64,000 bases of DNA from Corynebacterium frankenforstense. Lineage in GTDB: Bacteria > Actinomycetota > Actinomycetes > Mycobacteriales > Mycobacteriaceae. The stretch is from NCBI RefSeq assembly GCF_030211955.1, contig NZ_JASODI010000007.1, positions 59,833 through 123,832 of the forward strand. The letters are read 5' to 3'. A program made the position numbers and the translations under genes. Positions 29,611-39,849 of the stretch are shown in pieces (the first letter of the stretch is position 1; every line of letters begins with the position of its first letter). Under the pieces are notes generated by a model. The model did not search any database. It was not told the DNA's origin and saw nothing but the letters and a program-made list of their open reading frames with translations.

Positions 29611-29681
29611 TCCGGCGCCTCGTCTGATCCGGTACGTCGAGACGCTCCCGCCGCCGGGCCCCGCGCCCGGGGCAGCGTGAG

Positions 29682-29711
29682 AAACGCCGGCCCGTTGCGG
29701 GCCGGCGTTTT
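29682..29711. terminator. Bidirectional terminator
   Basis: AAACGCCGGCCCG-ttg-CGGGCCGGCGTTT, a 13-bp stem with T-run on both strands, between convergent doxX-like and GT87 genes. Confidence 0.9.
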
Positions 29712-29760
29712 CGTGTGTCCGGGGCGGCCTTCAGCGGCCGCCGGGGAGGGGCAAGGCGGG

Positions 29761-31086
29761 TCAGCGGGCGGCCGTGGCGCCCGCGGCCTCTGTGGTCTCC
29801 GGGGTGCCGGTCGCGGTGTCCGGGCTGCGGACCAGGTGGACGGTGAGCACGGCCAGGAAGGCGAGGGCCAGCCAGACCGAGTCGCTGACGAGGACGCGGG
29901 CGAGAAAGCTCAGCTCGGTGAAGTCGATGCCGTCGCCGTAGGCCCACTTCAGCGGCCTGGTCAGAAGCAGCAGTGCCCACAGGCCCACCACGGCGGCCAC
30001 GCCGCGGGCGGGCCGGGTCGACGAGAGCACCCGGTAGGCGGCCACGGGGAAGAACAGGCCCAGCCAGACCCAGTGGTGCGACCAGCTGATCGGGGAGATC
30101 AGCAGCATCACCAGCGCGTTAACCAGCCAGGCGTCGGTGTCCCAGCCGCGTGTGATCAGTCGGTGCATCAGCCAGGCGCCCCAGGCGATCACGGCCAGCG
30201 AGAGCACCAGCCAGAGGACGTTGACCAGCGTGTCATTGGCGGTGAGCCACTCGTGCGTCGGCGCGAAGCGCATGATCATCGCCTTGATCGAGCTGTTGGA
30301 GGTGTAGGTCGGGTCCACCCCGATCTCGCCGCCGCCGCCCATGCCGAGCAGGATGTCGCCGAAGAACTCCTTGGTCTGGTCCCAGCGGATCACCGCACCG
30401 AGCGCGGTGGCGGCCAGCGCGGAGACCGCGGCGGAGAGGATCGGCCGGATCTGACGCTTGACCAGGAAGTACAGCAGCATCGCCGCCGGCGAGAGCTTGA
30501 TGGCCACCGCCAGGCCGATCAGCCAACCCTGCGGCAGGTACCGCTTGCGCGGCACCAGGTCGAGCACGACGAGCGCCATGATCACGACGTTGATCTGGGC
30601 GAACTCGCCGTTGAGCACCAGCGGCTCGAGCGCCATGGACGCGGGCCAGGAGACGGCCGTCAGCGGCAGCACCCAGTCGCGCTCGCGCACCACGGCGCGC
30701 AGCACGAGGTGGAGGCACAGCAGGACCAGCAGTCCGGAGAGGACGACCATCAGGTCGCCGGCGGCGCGGTGGCTGAGCCACGTCGGGGCGAAGGGGGAGA
30801 GGGCCAGCGCCCCGAAGGGCGGGTAGATGAACGGCAGCTTGATGCCGTCGACGTCCATCATCTGCGAGTAGAGCTCGCCGCCGGAGAGGAACGCGCGCAC
30901 GCCCTCCCGGTAGACGGCCATGTCCAGCGCGTAGTCGAGGACACGGGTGTCCTCCGGGTAGCCGAAGGCCCGGACGCGTTGGGCGGTGACCGCCAGCCCG
31001 GTCGCCATCCCGATGAGGATGATGAGGCGGCGCAGGGCGGCCAGGGGTGCCGTGCGGGAATCCGTGGTGTTCGAGTGAACCGGCAT
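29761..31086 (-). CDS. GT87-type polyprenol-phosphate mannosyltransferase
   Basis: The 441-residue protein has about ten membrane helices and the GT87 (DUF2029) pattern: an early acidic residue in DMAVYREGVRAFLSGGELY, FIYPPFGALALSPF, and SPISWSHHWVW in the second half. In Corynebacteriales these enzymes add alpha-1,2-mannose to lipomannan and lipoarabinomannan from polyprenyl-phosphate mannose outside the membrane. Which linkage this one makes is not clear. The ATG has TAATCT 8 nt upstream. Confidence 0.82.
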   Translation of the reverse strand: MPVHSNTTDSRTAPLAALRRLIILIGMATGLAVTAQRVRAFGYPEDTRVLDYALDMAVYREGVRAFLSGGELYSQMMDVDGIKLPFIYPPFGALALSPFAPTWLSHRAAGDLMVVLSGLLVLLCLHLVLRAVVRERDWVLPLTAVSWPASMALEPLVLNGEFAQINVVIMALVVLDLVPRKRYLPQGWLIGLAVAIKLSPAAMLLYFLVKRQIRPILSAAVSALAATALGAVIRWDQTKEFFGDILLGMGGGGEIGVDPTYTSNSSIKAMIMRFAPTHEWLTANDTLVNVLWLVLSLAVIAWGAWLMHRLITRGWDTDAWLVNALVMLLISPISWSHHWVWLGLFFPVAAYRVLSSTRPARGVAAVVGLWALLLLTRPLKWAYGDGIDFTELSFLARVLVSDSVWLALAFLAVLTVHLVRSPDTATGTPETTEAAGATAAR

Positions 31087-31094
31087 GGGTAGAC

Positions 31095-31100
31095 AGATTA
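31095..31100 (-). promoter_or_regulatory. -10 box of the GT87 gene
   Basis: TAATCT on the minus strand, 8 nt before the start; leaderless. Confidence 0.55.
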
Positions 31101-31194
31101 CCGCCCGCGGGCGCGTGTCCGCCCACCGGCGCGCGCCCGGGGCAGCGCCCGGGTGGCGGCCGTCGTCGGCCGTCACCCGGCCGTCGCCGGGCGA

Positions 31195-33045
31195 CTAGCG
31201 CTCGTCGGGCAGCTGGCGCACGGCGCCCTTGTCGGCCGAGGTGGCCATCGCGGCGTAGGCGCGCAGTGCGCGGGAGACCTTTCGCGGGCGGTCGACCGGG
31301 GTCCACGGCTTCTCGCGGGCCTCCATGGCGGCGCGGCGCCTGGCGATCTCGGTCTCGTCGAGGTCCAGGTTGATCTCGCGGCCGTGGACGTCGATGGAGA
31401 TCGGGTCGCCGTTCTCGATCAGGCCGATCAGGCCGCCGTGGGCGGCCTCCGGGGACATGTGGCCGACCGACAGGCCCGAGGAGCCGCCGGAGAAGCGGCC
31501 GTCGGTGATCAGCGCGCACTTCTTGGCCAGGCCCGAGCCCTTCAGGAAGGACGTCGGGTGCAGCATCTCCTGCATGCCCGGCCCGCCCGAGGGGCCCTCG
31601 TAGCGGATGACCAGGACCTCGCCGGGGACGATGTCGCGGTTGAGGATGGCGGAGACCGCCTCCTCCTGGGACTCGAAGACGTGGGCGGGGCCGGTGAACT
31701 TCCACAGCGACTGGTCGACACCGGCGGACTTGATCACCGCGCCGTCGGGGGCGAGGTTGCCGCGCAGGATGACCAGGCCGCCGTCGGCGGTGTAGGCGTG
31801 CTCGACGTCGTGGATGCAGCCGTCGACTGGGTCCAGGTCCAGCTCGTCCCAGCGGTTGTCCTGGGAGAACGGCTCGGTGGTGCGCACCCCGCCCGGGGCG
31901 GCGTGGTAGAGCTCGAAGGCCTCGTCGGTGGCCTTGCCGCCGCGGATGTCCCAGTCGTCCAGCCACTCGTCCAGGCTCGGGTAGGCCACGGTGTGGACGT
32001 CCTCGTGGAGCTTGCCGGCGCGGCGCAGCTCGCCGAGGAGGGCGGGGATGCCGCCGGCGCGGTGGACGTCCTCCATGTGGTAGTTCGAGTTCGGCGCGAC
32101 CTTGGACAGGCACGGGATGTCGTAGGACAGCGCGTCGATGTCGGCCAGGTCGAAGTCGACCTCGCCCTCCTGGGCGGCGGCCAGGATGTGCAGGACCGTG
32201 TTGGTCGAGCCGCCCATGGCCATGTCCAGCGACATGGCGTTCTGGAAGGCGTGCTTGGTGGCGATCGAGCGCGGCAGGACGGACTCGTCCTCCTGGCCGT
32301 AGTAGCGGTCGCACAGCTCGACCACACGGCGGCCGGCCTCCTCGAAGAGGCGGCGGCGCGCGGCGTGGGTGGCCAGCGTGGAGCCGTTGCCCGGCAGCGA
32401 CAGGCCCAGGGCCTCGGTCAGGCAGTTCATGGAGTTGGCGGTGAACATCCCGGAGCAGGACCCGCAGGTCGGGCAGGCGAAGTTCTCCACCTGGGCCAGG
32501 CCCTCGTCGGAGACCTGGTCGCTGGCGGAGGCGGACATCGCGGTGATCAGGTCGGTCGGGGCGTGGGCCACGCCGTCGACGACGACGGCCTTGCCGGCCT
32601 CCATCGGGCCGCCGGAGACGAAGATGGCGGGGATGTTCAGCCGCATGGCGGCGTTGAGCATGCCCGGGGTGATCTTGTCGCAGTTGGAGATGCACACCAT
32701 CGCGTCGGCGGTGTGGGCGTTGACCATGTACTCGACGGAGTCGGCGATGATCTCGCGGCTGGGCAGCGAGTAGAGCATGCCGCCGTGGCCCATGGCGATG
32801 CCGTCGTCGACGGCGATCGTGTTGAACTCCTTGGGCACGCCGCCGGCGGCGCGCACGGCGTCGGCGACGATCTCGCCGACGTTCTTCAGGTGGACGTGGC
32901 CGGGCACGAACTGGGTGTAGGAGTTGACGATCGCGATGATCGGCTTGCCGAACTCGTGCTCGCCGGTGCCGGTGGCGCGCCACAGGGCGCGGGCGCCGGC
33001 CGCGGAACGGCCGACCGTGGTGACTTTGGAACGCAGGGGAAACAC
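31195..33045 (-). CDS. ilvD: Dihydroxy-acid dehydratase
   Basis: The 616-residue enzyme makes the keto acids for valine, isoleucine and leucine from dihydroxy acids. The iron-sulfur ligands are in [12 protein letters not shown] and [27 protein letters not shown] choose GTG 33045 because AGGAG precedes it and the protein then starts [25 protein letters not shown], like the C. glutamicum enzyme; the open frame extends further upstream. It lies close to ilvBNC but is transcribed the other way. Confidence 0.95.
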   Translation of the reverse strand: MFPLRSKVTTVGRSAAGARALWRATGTGEHEFGKPIIAIVNSYTQFVPGHVHLKNVGEIVADAVRAAGGVPKEFNTIAVDDGIAMGHGGMLYSLPSREIIADSVEYMVNAHTADAMVCISNCDKITPGMLNAAMRLNIPAIFVSGGPMEAGKAVVVDGVAHAPTDLITAMSASASDQVSDEGLAQVENFACPTCGSCSGMFTANSMNCLTEALGLSLPGNGSTLATHAARRRLFEEAGRRVVELCDRYYGQEDESVLPRSIATKHAFQNAMSLDMAMGGSTNTVLHILAAAQEGEVDFDLADIDALSYDIPCLSKVAPNSNYHMEDVHRAGGIPALLGELRRAGKLHEDVHTVAYPSLDEWLDDWDIRGGKATDEAFELYHAAPGGVRTTEPFSQDNRWDELDLDPVDGCIHDVEHAYTADGGLVILRGNLAPDGAVIKSAGVDQSLWKFTGPAHVFESQEEAVSAILNRDIVPGEVLVIRYEGPSGGPGMQEMLHPTSFLKGSGLAKKCALITDGRFSGGSSGLSVGHMSPEAAHGGLIGLIENGDPISIDVHGREINLDLDETEIARRRAAMEAREKPWTPVDRPRKVSRALRAYAAMATSADKGAVRQLPDER

Positions 33046-33153
33046 TTCAGGGCTCCTGACTGGGGCGGGAGAGGATACGGGTGGGTGTCGGGCGGGCGTG
33101 GCGTGCGTCACGCGCGGGGTGCGCGGGCGACGTGTCGCGTCGGGAGGGGGTGC

Positions 33154-33173
33154 GCGGTGTGCGGGCACACCGC
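33154..33173. terminator. Hairpin between the PH-like gene and ilvD
   Basis: GCGGTGTG-cggg-CACACCGC, 8-bp stem without T-run; may end the upstream transcript or act in the ilvD leader. Confidence 0.35.
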
Positions 33174-33204
33174 CCGTCCGGGGTCGGTGACGGGCCGTCG
33201 GGGG

Positions 33205-33882
33205 CTAGTCGCGGGGCTCGGGCCGGTCGGCCTCGGCGGGGGTGCGGCGGCCCTCACCGGAGCAGCCGGCCCGGCCTAGGTCCCCGGCCGCCCGGGAGGA
33301 CCCGGATACTCGGGTGCTCCCGGAGCCGCGGGATACCTCGGTGCCCTCGGACTCCTGGGCGTCGCCGGCGGCGGCCGAAGCCATGGGGCGTACCCGGCCG
33401 GCGTCGACGAGCTCGGCGAACTCCTCGCGGGTGACCAGGCGCTGGGTGCCGTCGGCGCGGGTGATGGTGACCATGTCGTCCACGGCCTCGCGCGCGGCGC
33501 TCAGCGCGTCGGTAATTCGTCCGCCCGACGCCTCGGCGAGGGCGGGGATCGAGTTGAAGGTGACCGCGGGCAGGACGAACTCGGAGCCGTCCTCGAGGCG
33601 GGCCACGGCGCGCGGGCCGGTGAAGCCGACGCCGGCCAGTTCGTCCCAGGAGGCCGAGCGGGCGGCGCGGAAGGCGTGGCGGGCGGTGATCCCCTCGGCG
33701 CCGACGCGGGTGCGGGCGCGCAGGATCCACCACAGGTACGCGGCGGGGAAGATGAGGGTCCAGCCGAGCGCCAGCGGCGCCGACCCGATCGGGATGAGCA
33801 TGATCACGGTCATGATCGCTCCGACGAGCAGGTGCGTGCGCTCGGGACGGAAGTCGACGGGGCGCTCGGCTGCGGAAGTCAT
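33205..33882 (-). CDS. PH-like membrane protein
   Basis: The 225-residue protein has two hydrophobic segments (LLVGAIMTVIMLIPIG and LGWTLIFPAAYLWWIL) followed by a bacterial PH-type domain (RTRVGAEGITARHAF...SWDELAGVGF...AVARLEDGSEFVLPAV). The last 50 residues are Ser, Gly and Arg rich and unlike a domain. Function unknown; such proteins are small membrane-bound factors common in actinobacteria. The -10 box overlaps the stop codon of mscCG. Confidence 0.65.
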   Translation of the reverse strand: MTSAAERPVDFRPERTHLLVGAIMTVIMLIPIGSAPLALGWTLIFPAAYLWWILRARTRVGAEGITARHAFRAARSASWDELAGVGFTGPRAVARLEDGSEFVLPAVTFNSIPALAEASGGRITDALSAAREAVDDMVTITRADGTQRLVTREEFAELVDAGRVRPMASAAAGDAQESEGTEVSRGSGSTRVSGSSRAAGDLGRAGCSGEGRRTPAEADRPEPRD

Positions 33883-33889
33883 GACGGCA

Positions 33890-33895
33890 ATACTA
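33890..33895 (-). promoter_or_regulatory. -10 box of the PH-like gene, sharing the mscCG stop
   Basis: TAGTAT on the minus strand, 7 nt before ATG 33882; its TAG is the mscCG stop codon. Confidence 0.55.
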
Positions 33896-35533
33896 GTCAG
33901 CCGTCGCGCCGCCTCCGACTCCGGACCCCGACCGCGCGTCGGAGTCCGCCTGGTCGCCGGTCGGCTCGGTCGGCGCGACGCTGGTCCGGTTGTTCTGGTT
34001 CGGGGAGCGGTCCTGCTGGTCGGGCCGCTGCGGCTCGGTCTGCCCGGCGCCCTCGCCCTGGGTGGGGGTGGCCTGGTCCTGCGGGGTCTCCTCGGCGGTG
34101 CCGGCGGTGGTGGTCGGCTGCGTGGTCTCCGGGTAGGACTCCTCGACGGTCCGCTCCTGCGTGGTCTCCGGGGTGGAGCTGACCGTCTCGTCGGTGCGGG
34201 GGGCCAGCCAGCCGTCGGAGCCCTCCCAGCCCTCGCCGGTCTGCACGGTCGAGGCCCACAGGAAGAGCAGCACCGCCATCGCCACGCCGAGCAGCGTGGT
34301 CGAGGGCCGCACCCGCCCGCCGAGGCTGAGCAGCCCGGTGTGGCGCTCGGCGTCGGCCTCCTCGTCGAGGGCGTCCTCGCCGGCCTGCTTCTGCGCGGCC
34401 GGGTCGTCCTCGGCGGAGACCGGTGAGACGGGCTTGGCCGGGCCCGAGTGGGCGGGCATGGAGCGCGTCTGCGCGTCGATTTCCGACGTCGCGTCCGCGC
34501 CGCCGGAGGCGGCGACGGCACCGTCGGCAACCACCGCACCGTCTCCGGCCACGGTGCCGGGCGCGACGTCGTCAATAACGGGGGAGTCACCGGTGGCGTC
34601 GTGGCGCTCGGCGGCGGTGAACAGCGCGGTCGGGGGAGCGGCGTCGCGGTTGTGGGCCAGGTCGTGGTCGATCGGGGCGCCGGTGACACTCGGGGCGGCG
34701 CCGTACTCGTCCCAGAACTCGTCGAGGATGGCGGTGCGCATCGCGCGCTCGACGGCCCACTGCGCGCCGGCCGAGGAGGTGACCATCAGGCGGACCGACA
34801 TCGTCCACGGGGTGCCCACGGTGCTCGGCGGGGTGACGTCGACGGCGGGCTGGACGACGAGCTCGTCGAGGACGTCGTCGCGGATCTCCTCGCGGCGCAG
34901 CGCGCGGGTGGCGGCGGCCTCGGCTCGGTCGATCGCCTCCTCGGTCGAGTGGGAGCTGCGCAGCGGGATCGGCATGGTCACCACAGCGCGCGACCAGTAC
35001 TGCGAGGAGTTCACGCAGACCTTCGGCGTCGAGTTCGGGATGGTGATCGTCTCCTGGGCCAGCGTGCGGATCCTGGTGGCGCGCAGGGTGATGGAGATGA
35101 CCGTGCCCTCGACCTCCACGCCGGAGCCCTCGAAGCGCACCCAGTCGTTGATGCCATACTGCTTCTCGGTGAGGATGAAGAACCCGGCGAGGAAGTCGGC
35201 GATGATGCTCTGGGCGCCGAGGCCGAGGGCTGCGGAAACGACGGTGGCGGGGATGGCCGCGCCGGCCAGCGAGAAGCCGAGGGTGTTGAGGAAGAACACC
35301 ATCAGCAGGAAGTAGGCGACCAGCTGGCCGATGTAGACCGCCGCGGTGGTCAGCGCCAGCGAGGTCTTGCCCTCCTGCTGCTCCTGGGAGCTCTCGATGC
35401 GCGTGTTGATCTCGCGGATGAGGAAGCGCCCCAGGCGGGGCACCATCAGGGCGGCGACGGTGATCAGGGCGAGCGTGATGCCCTTCTCGGCGATCCACGC
35501 CCAGATCACCGTCAGGATGTATCCGATCGGCAT
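33893..35533 (-). CDS. mscCG: MscCG-type mechanosensitive channel / glutamate exporter
   Basis: The 546-residue protein has an MscS-like core: three N-terminal helices, with the pore helix around AAIPATVVSAALGLGAQSIIADFLAGFF, then the beta domain (GVEVEGTVISITLRATRIRT). A long C-terminal extension, rich in Ala, Thr, Pro and Glu, contains a fourth helix (STTLLGVAMAVLLFLWAST). This layout and the place beside ilvD and ilvB match C. glutamicum MscCG (NCgl1221), which releases glutamate under membrane tension. ATG 35533 has TAGGGT 7 nt upstream. Confidence 0.9.
   Translation of the reverse strand: MPIGYILTVIWAWIAEKGITLALITVAALMVPRLGRFLIREINTRIESSQEQQEGKTSLALTTAAVYIGQLVAYFLLMVFFLNTLGFSLAGAAIPATVVSAALGLGAQSIIADFLAGFFILTEKQYGINDWVRFEGSGVEVEGTVISITLRATRIRTLAQETITIPNSTPKVCVNSSQYWSRAVVTMPIPLRSSHSTEEAIDRAEAAATRALRREEIRDDVLDELVVQPAVDVTPPSTVGTPWTMSVRLMVTSSAGAQWAVERAMRTAILDEFWDEYGAAPSVTGAPIDHDLAHNRDAAPPTALFTAAERHDATGDSPVIDDVAPGTVAGDGAVVADGAVAASGGADATSEIDAQTRSMPAHSGPAKPVSPVSAEDDPAAQKQAGEDALDEEADAERHTGLLSLGGRVRPSTTLLGVAMAVLLFLWASTVQTGEGWEGSDGWLAPRTDETVSSTPETTQERTVEESYPETTQPTTTAGTAEETPQDQATPTQGEGAGQTEPQRPDQQDRSPNQNNRTSVAPTEPTGDQADSDARSGSGVGGGATAD
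34479..34493 (-). repeat. Dispersed 15-bp motif, copy J
   Basis: ATTTCCGACGTCGCG in the cytoplasmic linker of mscCG, encoding ATSEI on the minus strand. Confidence 0.65.
34563..34577 (+). repeat. Dispersed 15-bp motif, copy K
   Basis: GCGACGTCGTCAATA in the mscCG linker, 84 bp from copy J and facing it. Confidence 0.65.
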
Positions 35534-35540
35534 GGGGCCC

Positions 35541-35546
35541 ACCCTA
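35541..35546 (-). promoter_or_regulatory. -10 box of mscCG
   Basis: TAGGGT on the minus strand, 7 nt before ATG 35533. Confidence 0.55.
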
Positions 35547-35760
35547 GCCGGGTACCGGGGGTCTACGGTCCCGTCCAGGCGACTCCCGGGAAACCGGCAC
35601 GCGGCTTGCGGCGGGCGGGGTACGGGGGTGCCCCCGTTCCCGCGGGGTGACCCGATCTTCCCACCCCGTGGGCCTGCGGTTCCATTCGTCGGGAGTGATT
35701 GCTGTCATGTCGCCCGGGGGTGCGTGACATGTCTGATTTTGGGCGGCTCACCGCAATGTG

Positions 35761-35766
35761 TAGGAT
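35761..35766 (+). promoter_or_regulatory. -10 box of the ilvBN operon
   Basis: TAGGAT, 7 nt before the leader-peptide ATG, so the leader mRNA itself is leaderless. A CATGTC/GACATG repeat (35706-35731) lies upstream. Confidence 0.7.
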
Positions 35767-35773
35767 GCCTCAC

Positions 35774-35821
35774 ATGGACATTATTTGGCTTGTACTCGGA
35801 ACCGCACGGCGCGTGCCGTAA
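35774..35821 (+). CDS. ilv operon leader peptide
   Basis: The 15-residue peptide MDIIWLVLGTARRVP contains a run of the controlled amino acids (Ile, Ile, Leu, Val, Leu). It closely resembles the known C. glutamicum ilvB leader. Ribosome stalling here when charged Ile, Leu or Val tRNA is scarce should prevent the downstream terminator from forming. The 3' part of the reading frame can fold (TTGTAC 35790-35795 with GTACAA 35827-35832), giving a pause hairpin. Confidence 0.9.
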   Translation: MDIIWLVLGTARRVP

Positions 35822-35845
35822 CGGACGTACAAGTCGACCTCGGCT

Positions 35846-35900
35846 AGCGCCCCCGGAACGCACCGCCACACGGCGGAGACGATCCGGCCGGGCGCTTTTT
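35846..35900 (+). terminator. ilv attenuator terminator
   Basis: AGCGCCC (35846-35852) pairs with GGGCGCT before TTTTT, with CCGG pairing inside and a small CCGCC/GGCGG hairpin in the loop. It is the terminator half of the attenuator ahead of ilvB. Confidence 0.85.
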
Positions 35901-35974
35901 CGTATTTTGTCCAGCCCCACCCGCGGCCCGCGGGCGGGAGGAAGAGAAGTGAAGTGGTGAGGAGCCAACAAGAC

Positions 35975-37885
35975 GTGAACGTGGAAGCAGACACCAGGCC
36001 CACGGCACCCGCCCCGGGAGCGGGAGGGGCCATCACGGGCGCCCAGGCGATCGTGCGCTCCCTCGAGGAGCTCGGCGTGGACGTCGTCTTCGGCATTCCC
36101 GGCGGCGCCGTGCTGCCGCTCTACGACCCCCTGTACTCCTCCGAGAAGGTCCGTCACGTGCTCGTGCGTCACGAGCAGGGGGCCGGGCACGCTGCGGAGG
36201 GTTACGCGGTGGCCAGCGGGAAGGTCGGCGTGTGCATCGCGACCTCCGGCCCGGGCGCGACCAACCTGGTCACCGCCCTGGCCGACGCGATGCTCGACTC
36301 GGTGCCGATCGTGGCGATCACCGGCCAGGTCGGCCGCGGCATGCTCGGCACCGACGCCTTCCAGGAGGCCGACATCCGCGGCGTGACCATGCCCGTGACC
36401 AAGCACAACCTCATGGTCACCGACGTCCGCGACATCCCCAAGGCGCTGGCCGAGGCCTTCCACCTCGCCGCCACCGGCCGGCCGGGCCCCGTCCTGGTCG
36501 ACGTGCCCAAGGACGTCCAGAACGCCACCGCCGAGTTCGCCTGGCCGCCCGAGCTGGACCTGCCCGGCTACAAGCCGGTCACCTCCCCGCACTCGCGGCA
36601 GGTGCGCCAGGCCGTCGAGCTGATCGAGCAGGCGAAGAAGCCCGTGCTCTACGTCGGCGGCGGCGTGATCAAGGCCGACGCCGCCGCGGAGCTGCGCGAG
36701 TTCGCCGAGCTGACCGACATCCCCGTGGTGACCACCCTGATGGCGCTGGGGGCGATGCCCACCGACCACGAGCTCTACATGGGCATGCCCGGCATGCACG
36801 GCTCGGTGCCGGCGGTCGCGGCCCTGCAGCGCTCCGACCTGCTGATCGCCATCGGGTCGCGCTTCGACGACCGGGTCACCGGTGACGTGGACACCTTCGC
36901 GCCCGACGCGAAGGTCATCCACGCCGACGTCGACCCGGCCGAGATCGGCAAGATCCGCGCCGTCGACGTGCCCATCGTCGGCGACGCGCGCAAGACCCTG
37001 GTCAAGCTCGCCGAGACCTTCCGCCACCGCGAGGCGACCACGGACACCGAGGACTGGCGCGACTACCTCGACGGGCTGCGCGAGCGCTTCCCCCGCGGCT
37101 ACGACGAGCCGGCCGACGGCTCGCTCTCGCCGCAGTACGTCATCGAGACCCTGGCCAAGACCGTCGGCCCGGAGGCCGTCTACGTCTCCGGCGTGGGCCA
37201 GCACCAGATGTGGGCGGCGCAGTTCCTCGACTTCGCCCACCCGCGCACCTGGCTGAACTCCGGCGGCCTGGGCACCATGGGCTACGCCGTGCCGGCGGCC
37301 CTCGGCGCGAAGGCCGGCCGGCCCGACGCCGAGGTCTGGGCCATCGACGGCGACGGCTGCTTCCAGATGACCAACCAGGAGCTGACCACCGCCGCGGTGG
37401 AGGGCATGCCCGTCAAGGTCGCCCTGATCAACAACGGCAACCTGGGCATGGTCCGCCAGTGGCAGACCCTCTTCTACGAGGGCCGCTACTCGAACACCCG
37501 CCTGCGCAACCAGGGCGAGCACGTGCCCGACTTCGTCGGCCTGGCCGAGGCGCTCGGCTGCGTGGCGATCCGGGTCACGGACAAGGACGAGGTCGCCCCG
37601 GCCATCGAGAAGGCCCGGCAGATCAACGACCGCCCCGTAGTCATCGACTTCATCGTCGGCGAGGACGCGCAGGTCTGGCCGATGATCTCGGCGGGCGCCT
37701 CGAACTCCGAGATCCAGTACGCCAAGGGCCTGCGCCCGCTCTTCGACGAGGAGCACTCGGCGGCGGAGGCCCCGGAGACCATCGACGAGACCATCGGCGA
37801 GCACCTCGACACCCGCGCGGAGGAGTCGGCCCAGGCCGGCGCCGCCGACGCGGCGGGTGCGGCCGGCAAGAAGAAGGAGGACTGA
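35975..37885 (+). CDS. ilvB: Acetolactate synthase large subunit
   Basis: The 636-residue thiamine-diphosphate enzyme makes acetolactate and acetohydroxybutyrate for valine, leucine and isoleucine. The catalytic Glu is in [14 protein letters not shown], the FAD region near [11 protein letters not shown], and the ThDP-Mg motif in [14 protein letters not shown]...[15 protein letters not shown] 35975 gives the start NVEAD, as in C. glutamicum, and has GAGGAG 10 nt upstream; GTG 35954 is the alternative. The last 50 residues are an Ala/Glu-rich extension. Confidence 0.96.
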   Translation: MNVEADTRPTAPAPGAGGAITGAQAIVRSLEELGVDVVFGIPGGAVLPLYDPLYSSEKVRHVLVRHEQGAGHAAEGYAVASGKVGVCIATSGPGATNLVTALADAMLDSVPIVAITGQVGRGMLGTDAFQEADIRGVTMPVTKHNLMVTDVRDIPKALAEAFHLAATGRPGPVLVDVPKDVQNATAEFAWPPELDLPGYKPVTSPHSRQVRQAVELIEQAKKPVLYVGGGVIKADAAAELREFAELTDIPVVTTLMALGAMPTDHELYMGMPGMHGSVPAVAALQRSDLLIAIGSRFDDRVTGDVDTFAPDAKVIHADVDPAEIGKIRAVDVPIVGDARKTLVKLAETFRHREATTDTEDWRDYLDGLRERFPRGYDEPADGSLSPQYVIETLAKTVGPEAVYVSGVGQHQMWAAQFLDFAHPRTWLNSGGLGTMGYAVPAALGAKAGRPDAEVWAIDGDGCFQMTNQELTTAAVEGMPVKVALINNGNLGMVRQWQTLFYEGRYSNTRLRNQGEHVPDFVGLAEALGCVAIRVTDKDEVAPAIEKARQINDRPVVIDFIVGEDAQVWPMISAGASNSEIQYAKGLRPLFDEEHSAAEAPETIDETIGEHLDTRAEESAQAGAADAAGAAGKKKED

Positions 37886-37890
37886 GCCCC

Positions 37891-38436
37891 GTGGCACCCA
37901 CCGCCAACGTCGCGCCGCAGAAGAAGCGCAACATCCTGAGCGTCCTGGTCCAGGACGTCGACGGCATCATCACCCGGGTCTCCGCGATGTTCACCCGGCG
38001 CTCCTACAACCTGGTCTCGCTCGTCTCGGCGAAGACCGCGACCGAGGGCATCAACCGCCTGACGATCGTCGTCGACGCCGACGAGAAGAGCATCGAGCAG
38101 ATCACCAAGCAGCTCAACAAGATCATCCAGGTGCTCAAGGTCCGCCTCCTGGAGGAGGACTCGACGATCGCCCGCGCGATCCTGATGGTCAAGGTCGACG
38201 CCAACAACGAGAACCGGCCCAAGGTCGTCGACGCGGCGAACATCTTCCGTGCCCGCGTCGTCGACGTGGCCCCCGAGTCGGTGGTCATCGAGGCGACCGG
38301 CACGCCGGGCAAGCTGCGTGCGCTCCTCGACGTCCTCGAGCCCTTCGGGGTCCGCGAGATGATCCAGTCCGGGCAGATCGCGCTCAACCGTGGTCGCAAG
38401 GTGCTGGCGCCCGCGGAATCAAGTGGAAAAAAGTAA
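37891..38436 (+). CDS. ilvN: Acetolactate synthase regulatory subunit
   Basis: The 181-residue subunit has the N-terminal ACT domain (NILSVLVQDVDGIITRVSAMFTRRSYNL) that binds valine for feedback inhibition, and the C-terminal ALS_ss domain. GTG 37891 follows AAGGAGG, which lies in the end of ilvB, and the gap is only five bases, so the subunits are made together. The first ten residues (APTANVAPQK) are a short extension. Confidence 0.95.
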   Translation: MAPTANVAPQKKRNILSVLVQDVDGIITRVSAMFTRRSYNLVSLVSAKTATEGINRLTIVVDADEKSIEQITKQLNKIIQVLKVRLLEEDSTIARAILMVKVDANNENRPKVVDAANIFRARVVDVAPESVVIEATGTPGKLRALLDVLEPFGVREMIQSGQIALNRGRKVLAPAESSGKK

Positions 38437-38500
38437 TCCCACGTGGCGAGACGTCGGAACTGGTAGTTTGCCAAATTATCCCAACCAATGAAATCTCTGG

Positions 38501-38506
38501 TAGGAT
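38501..38506 (+). promoter_or_regulatory. -10 box of ilvC
   Basis: TAGGAT in the 180-bp gap; ilvC is known to have its own promoter in C. glutamicum. The transcript would have a leader of about 100 nt. Confidence 0.6.
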
Positions 38507-38607
38507 GTATTGTAATTCACGTGGTGTCGATCGGAACCCTGAATCAGTCCGATCGGGCGGCACTGAATGCAGACGATCCCTGCCACACACCGTCACCAGA
38601 AAGGTGA

Positions 38608-39630
<1,023 letters not shown>

Positions 39631-39702
39631 GGTCCACCGGACCGGCCGCGCCGGCGCCTGTGGCACCGGCGGACGCGCACGTGCCGCACCGCAGGGGCAC
39701 GC

Positions 39703-39717
39703 GCGACGTCGTCAATC
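39703..39717 (+). repeat. Dispersed 15-bp motif, copy L
   Basis: GCGACGTCGTCAATC after ilvC; it meets copy M tail to tail. Confidence 0.7.
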
Positions 39718-39729
39718 TCCGACGCCGCG
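39715..39729 (-). repeat. Dispersed 15-bp motif, copy M
   Basis: ATCTCCGACGCCGCG (one mismatch to the consensus), inverted relative to L; its right half begins the next hairpin. Confidence 0.55.
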
Positions 39730-39754
39730 GGGAGTTCACGCTCCCCGCGGCGTC
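39721..39754. terminator. Strong hairpin after ilvC
   Basis: GACGCCGCGGGGAG-ttcacg-CTCCCCGCGGCGTC, a perfect 14-bp stem without a T-run; likely ilvC terminator. Confidence 0.55.
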
Positions 39755-39836
39755 GCCGTATGTGCGGGGTTTGGCGCACGGCGGCGGGGGAGCAACACGC
39801 GTTTTCAATACATTTCCAATAAGGCGAAAACTGGGC

Positions 39837-39842
39837 TATCCT
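39837..39842 (+). promoter_or_regulatory. -10 box of the CDF exporter gene
   Basis: TATCCT, 7 nt before ATG 39850. Confidence 0.55.
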
Positions 39843-39849
39843 CAGGGGT

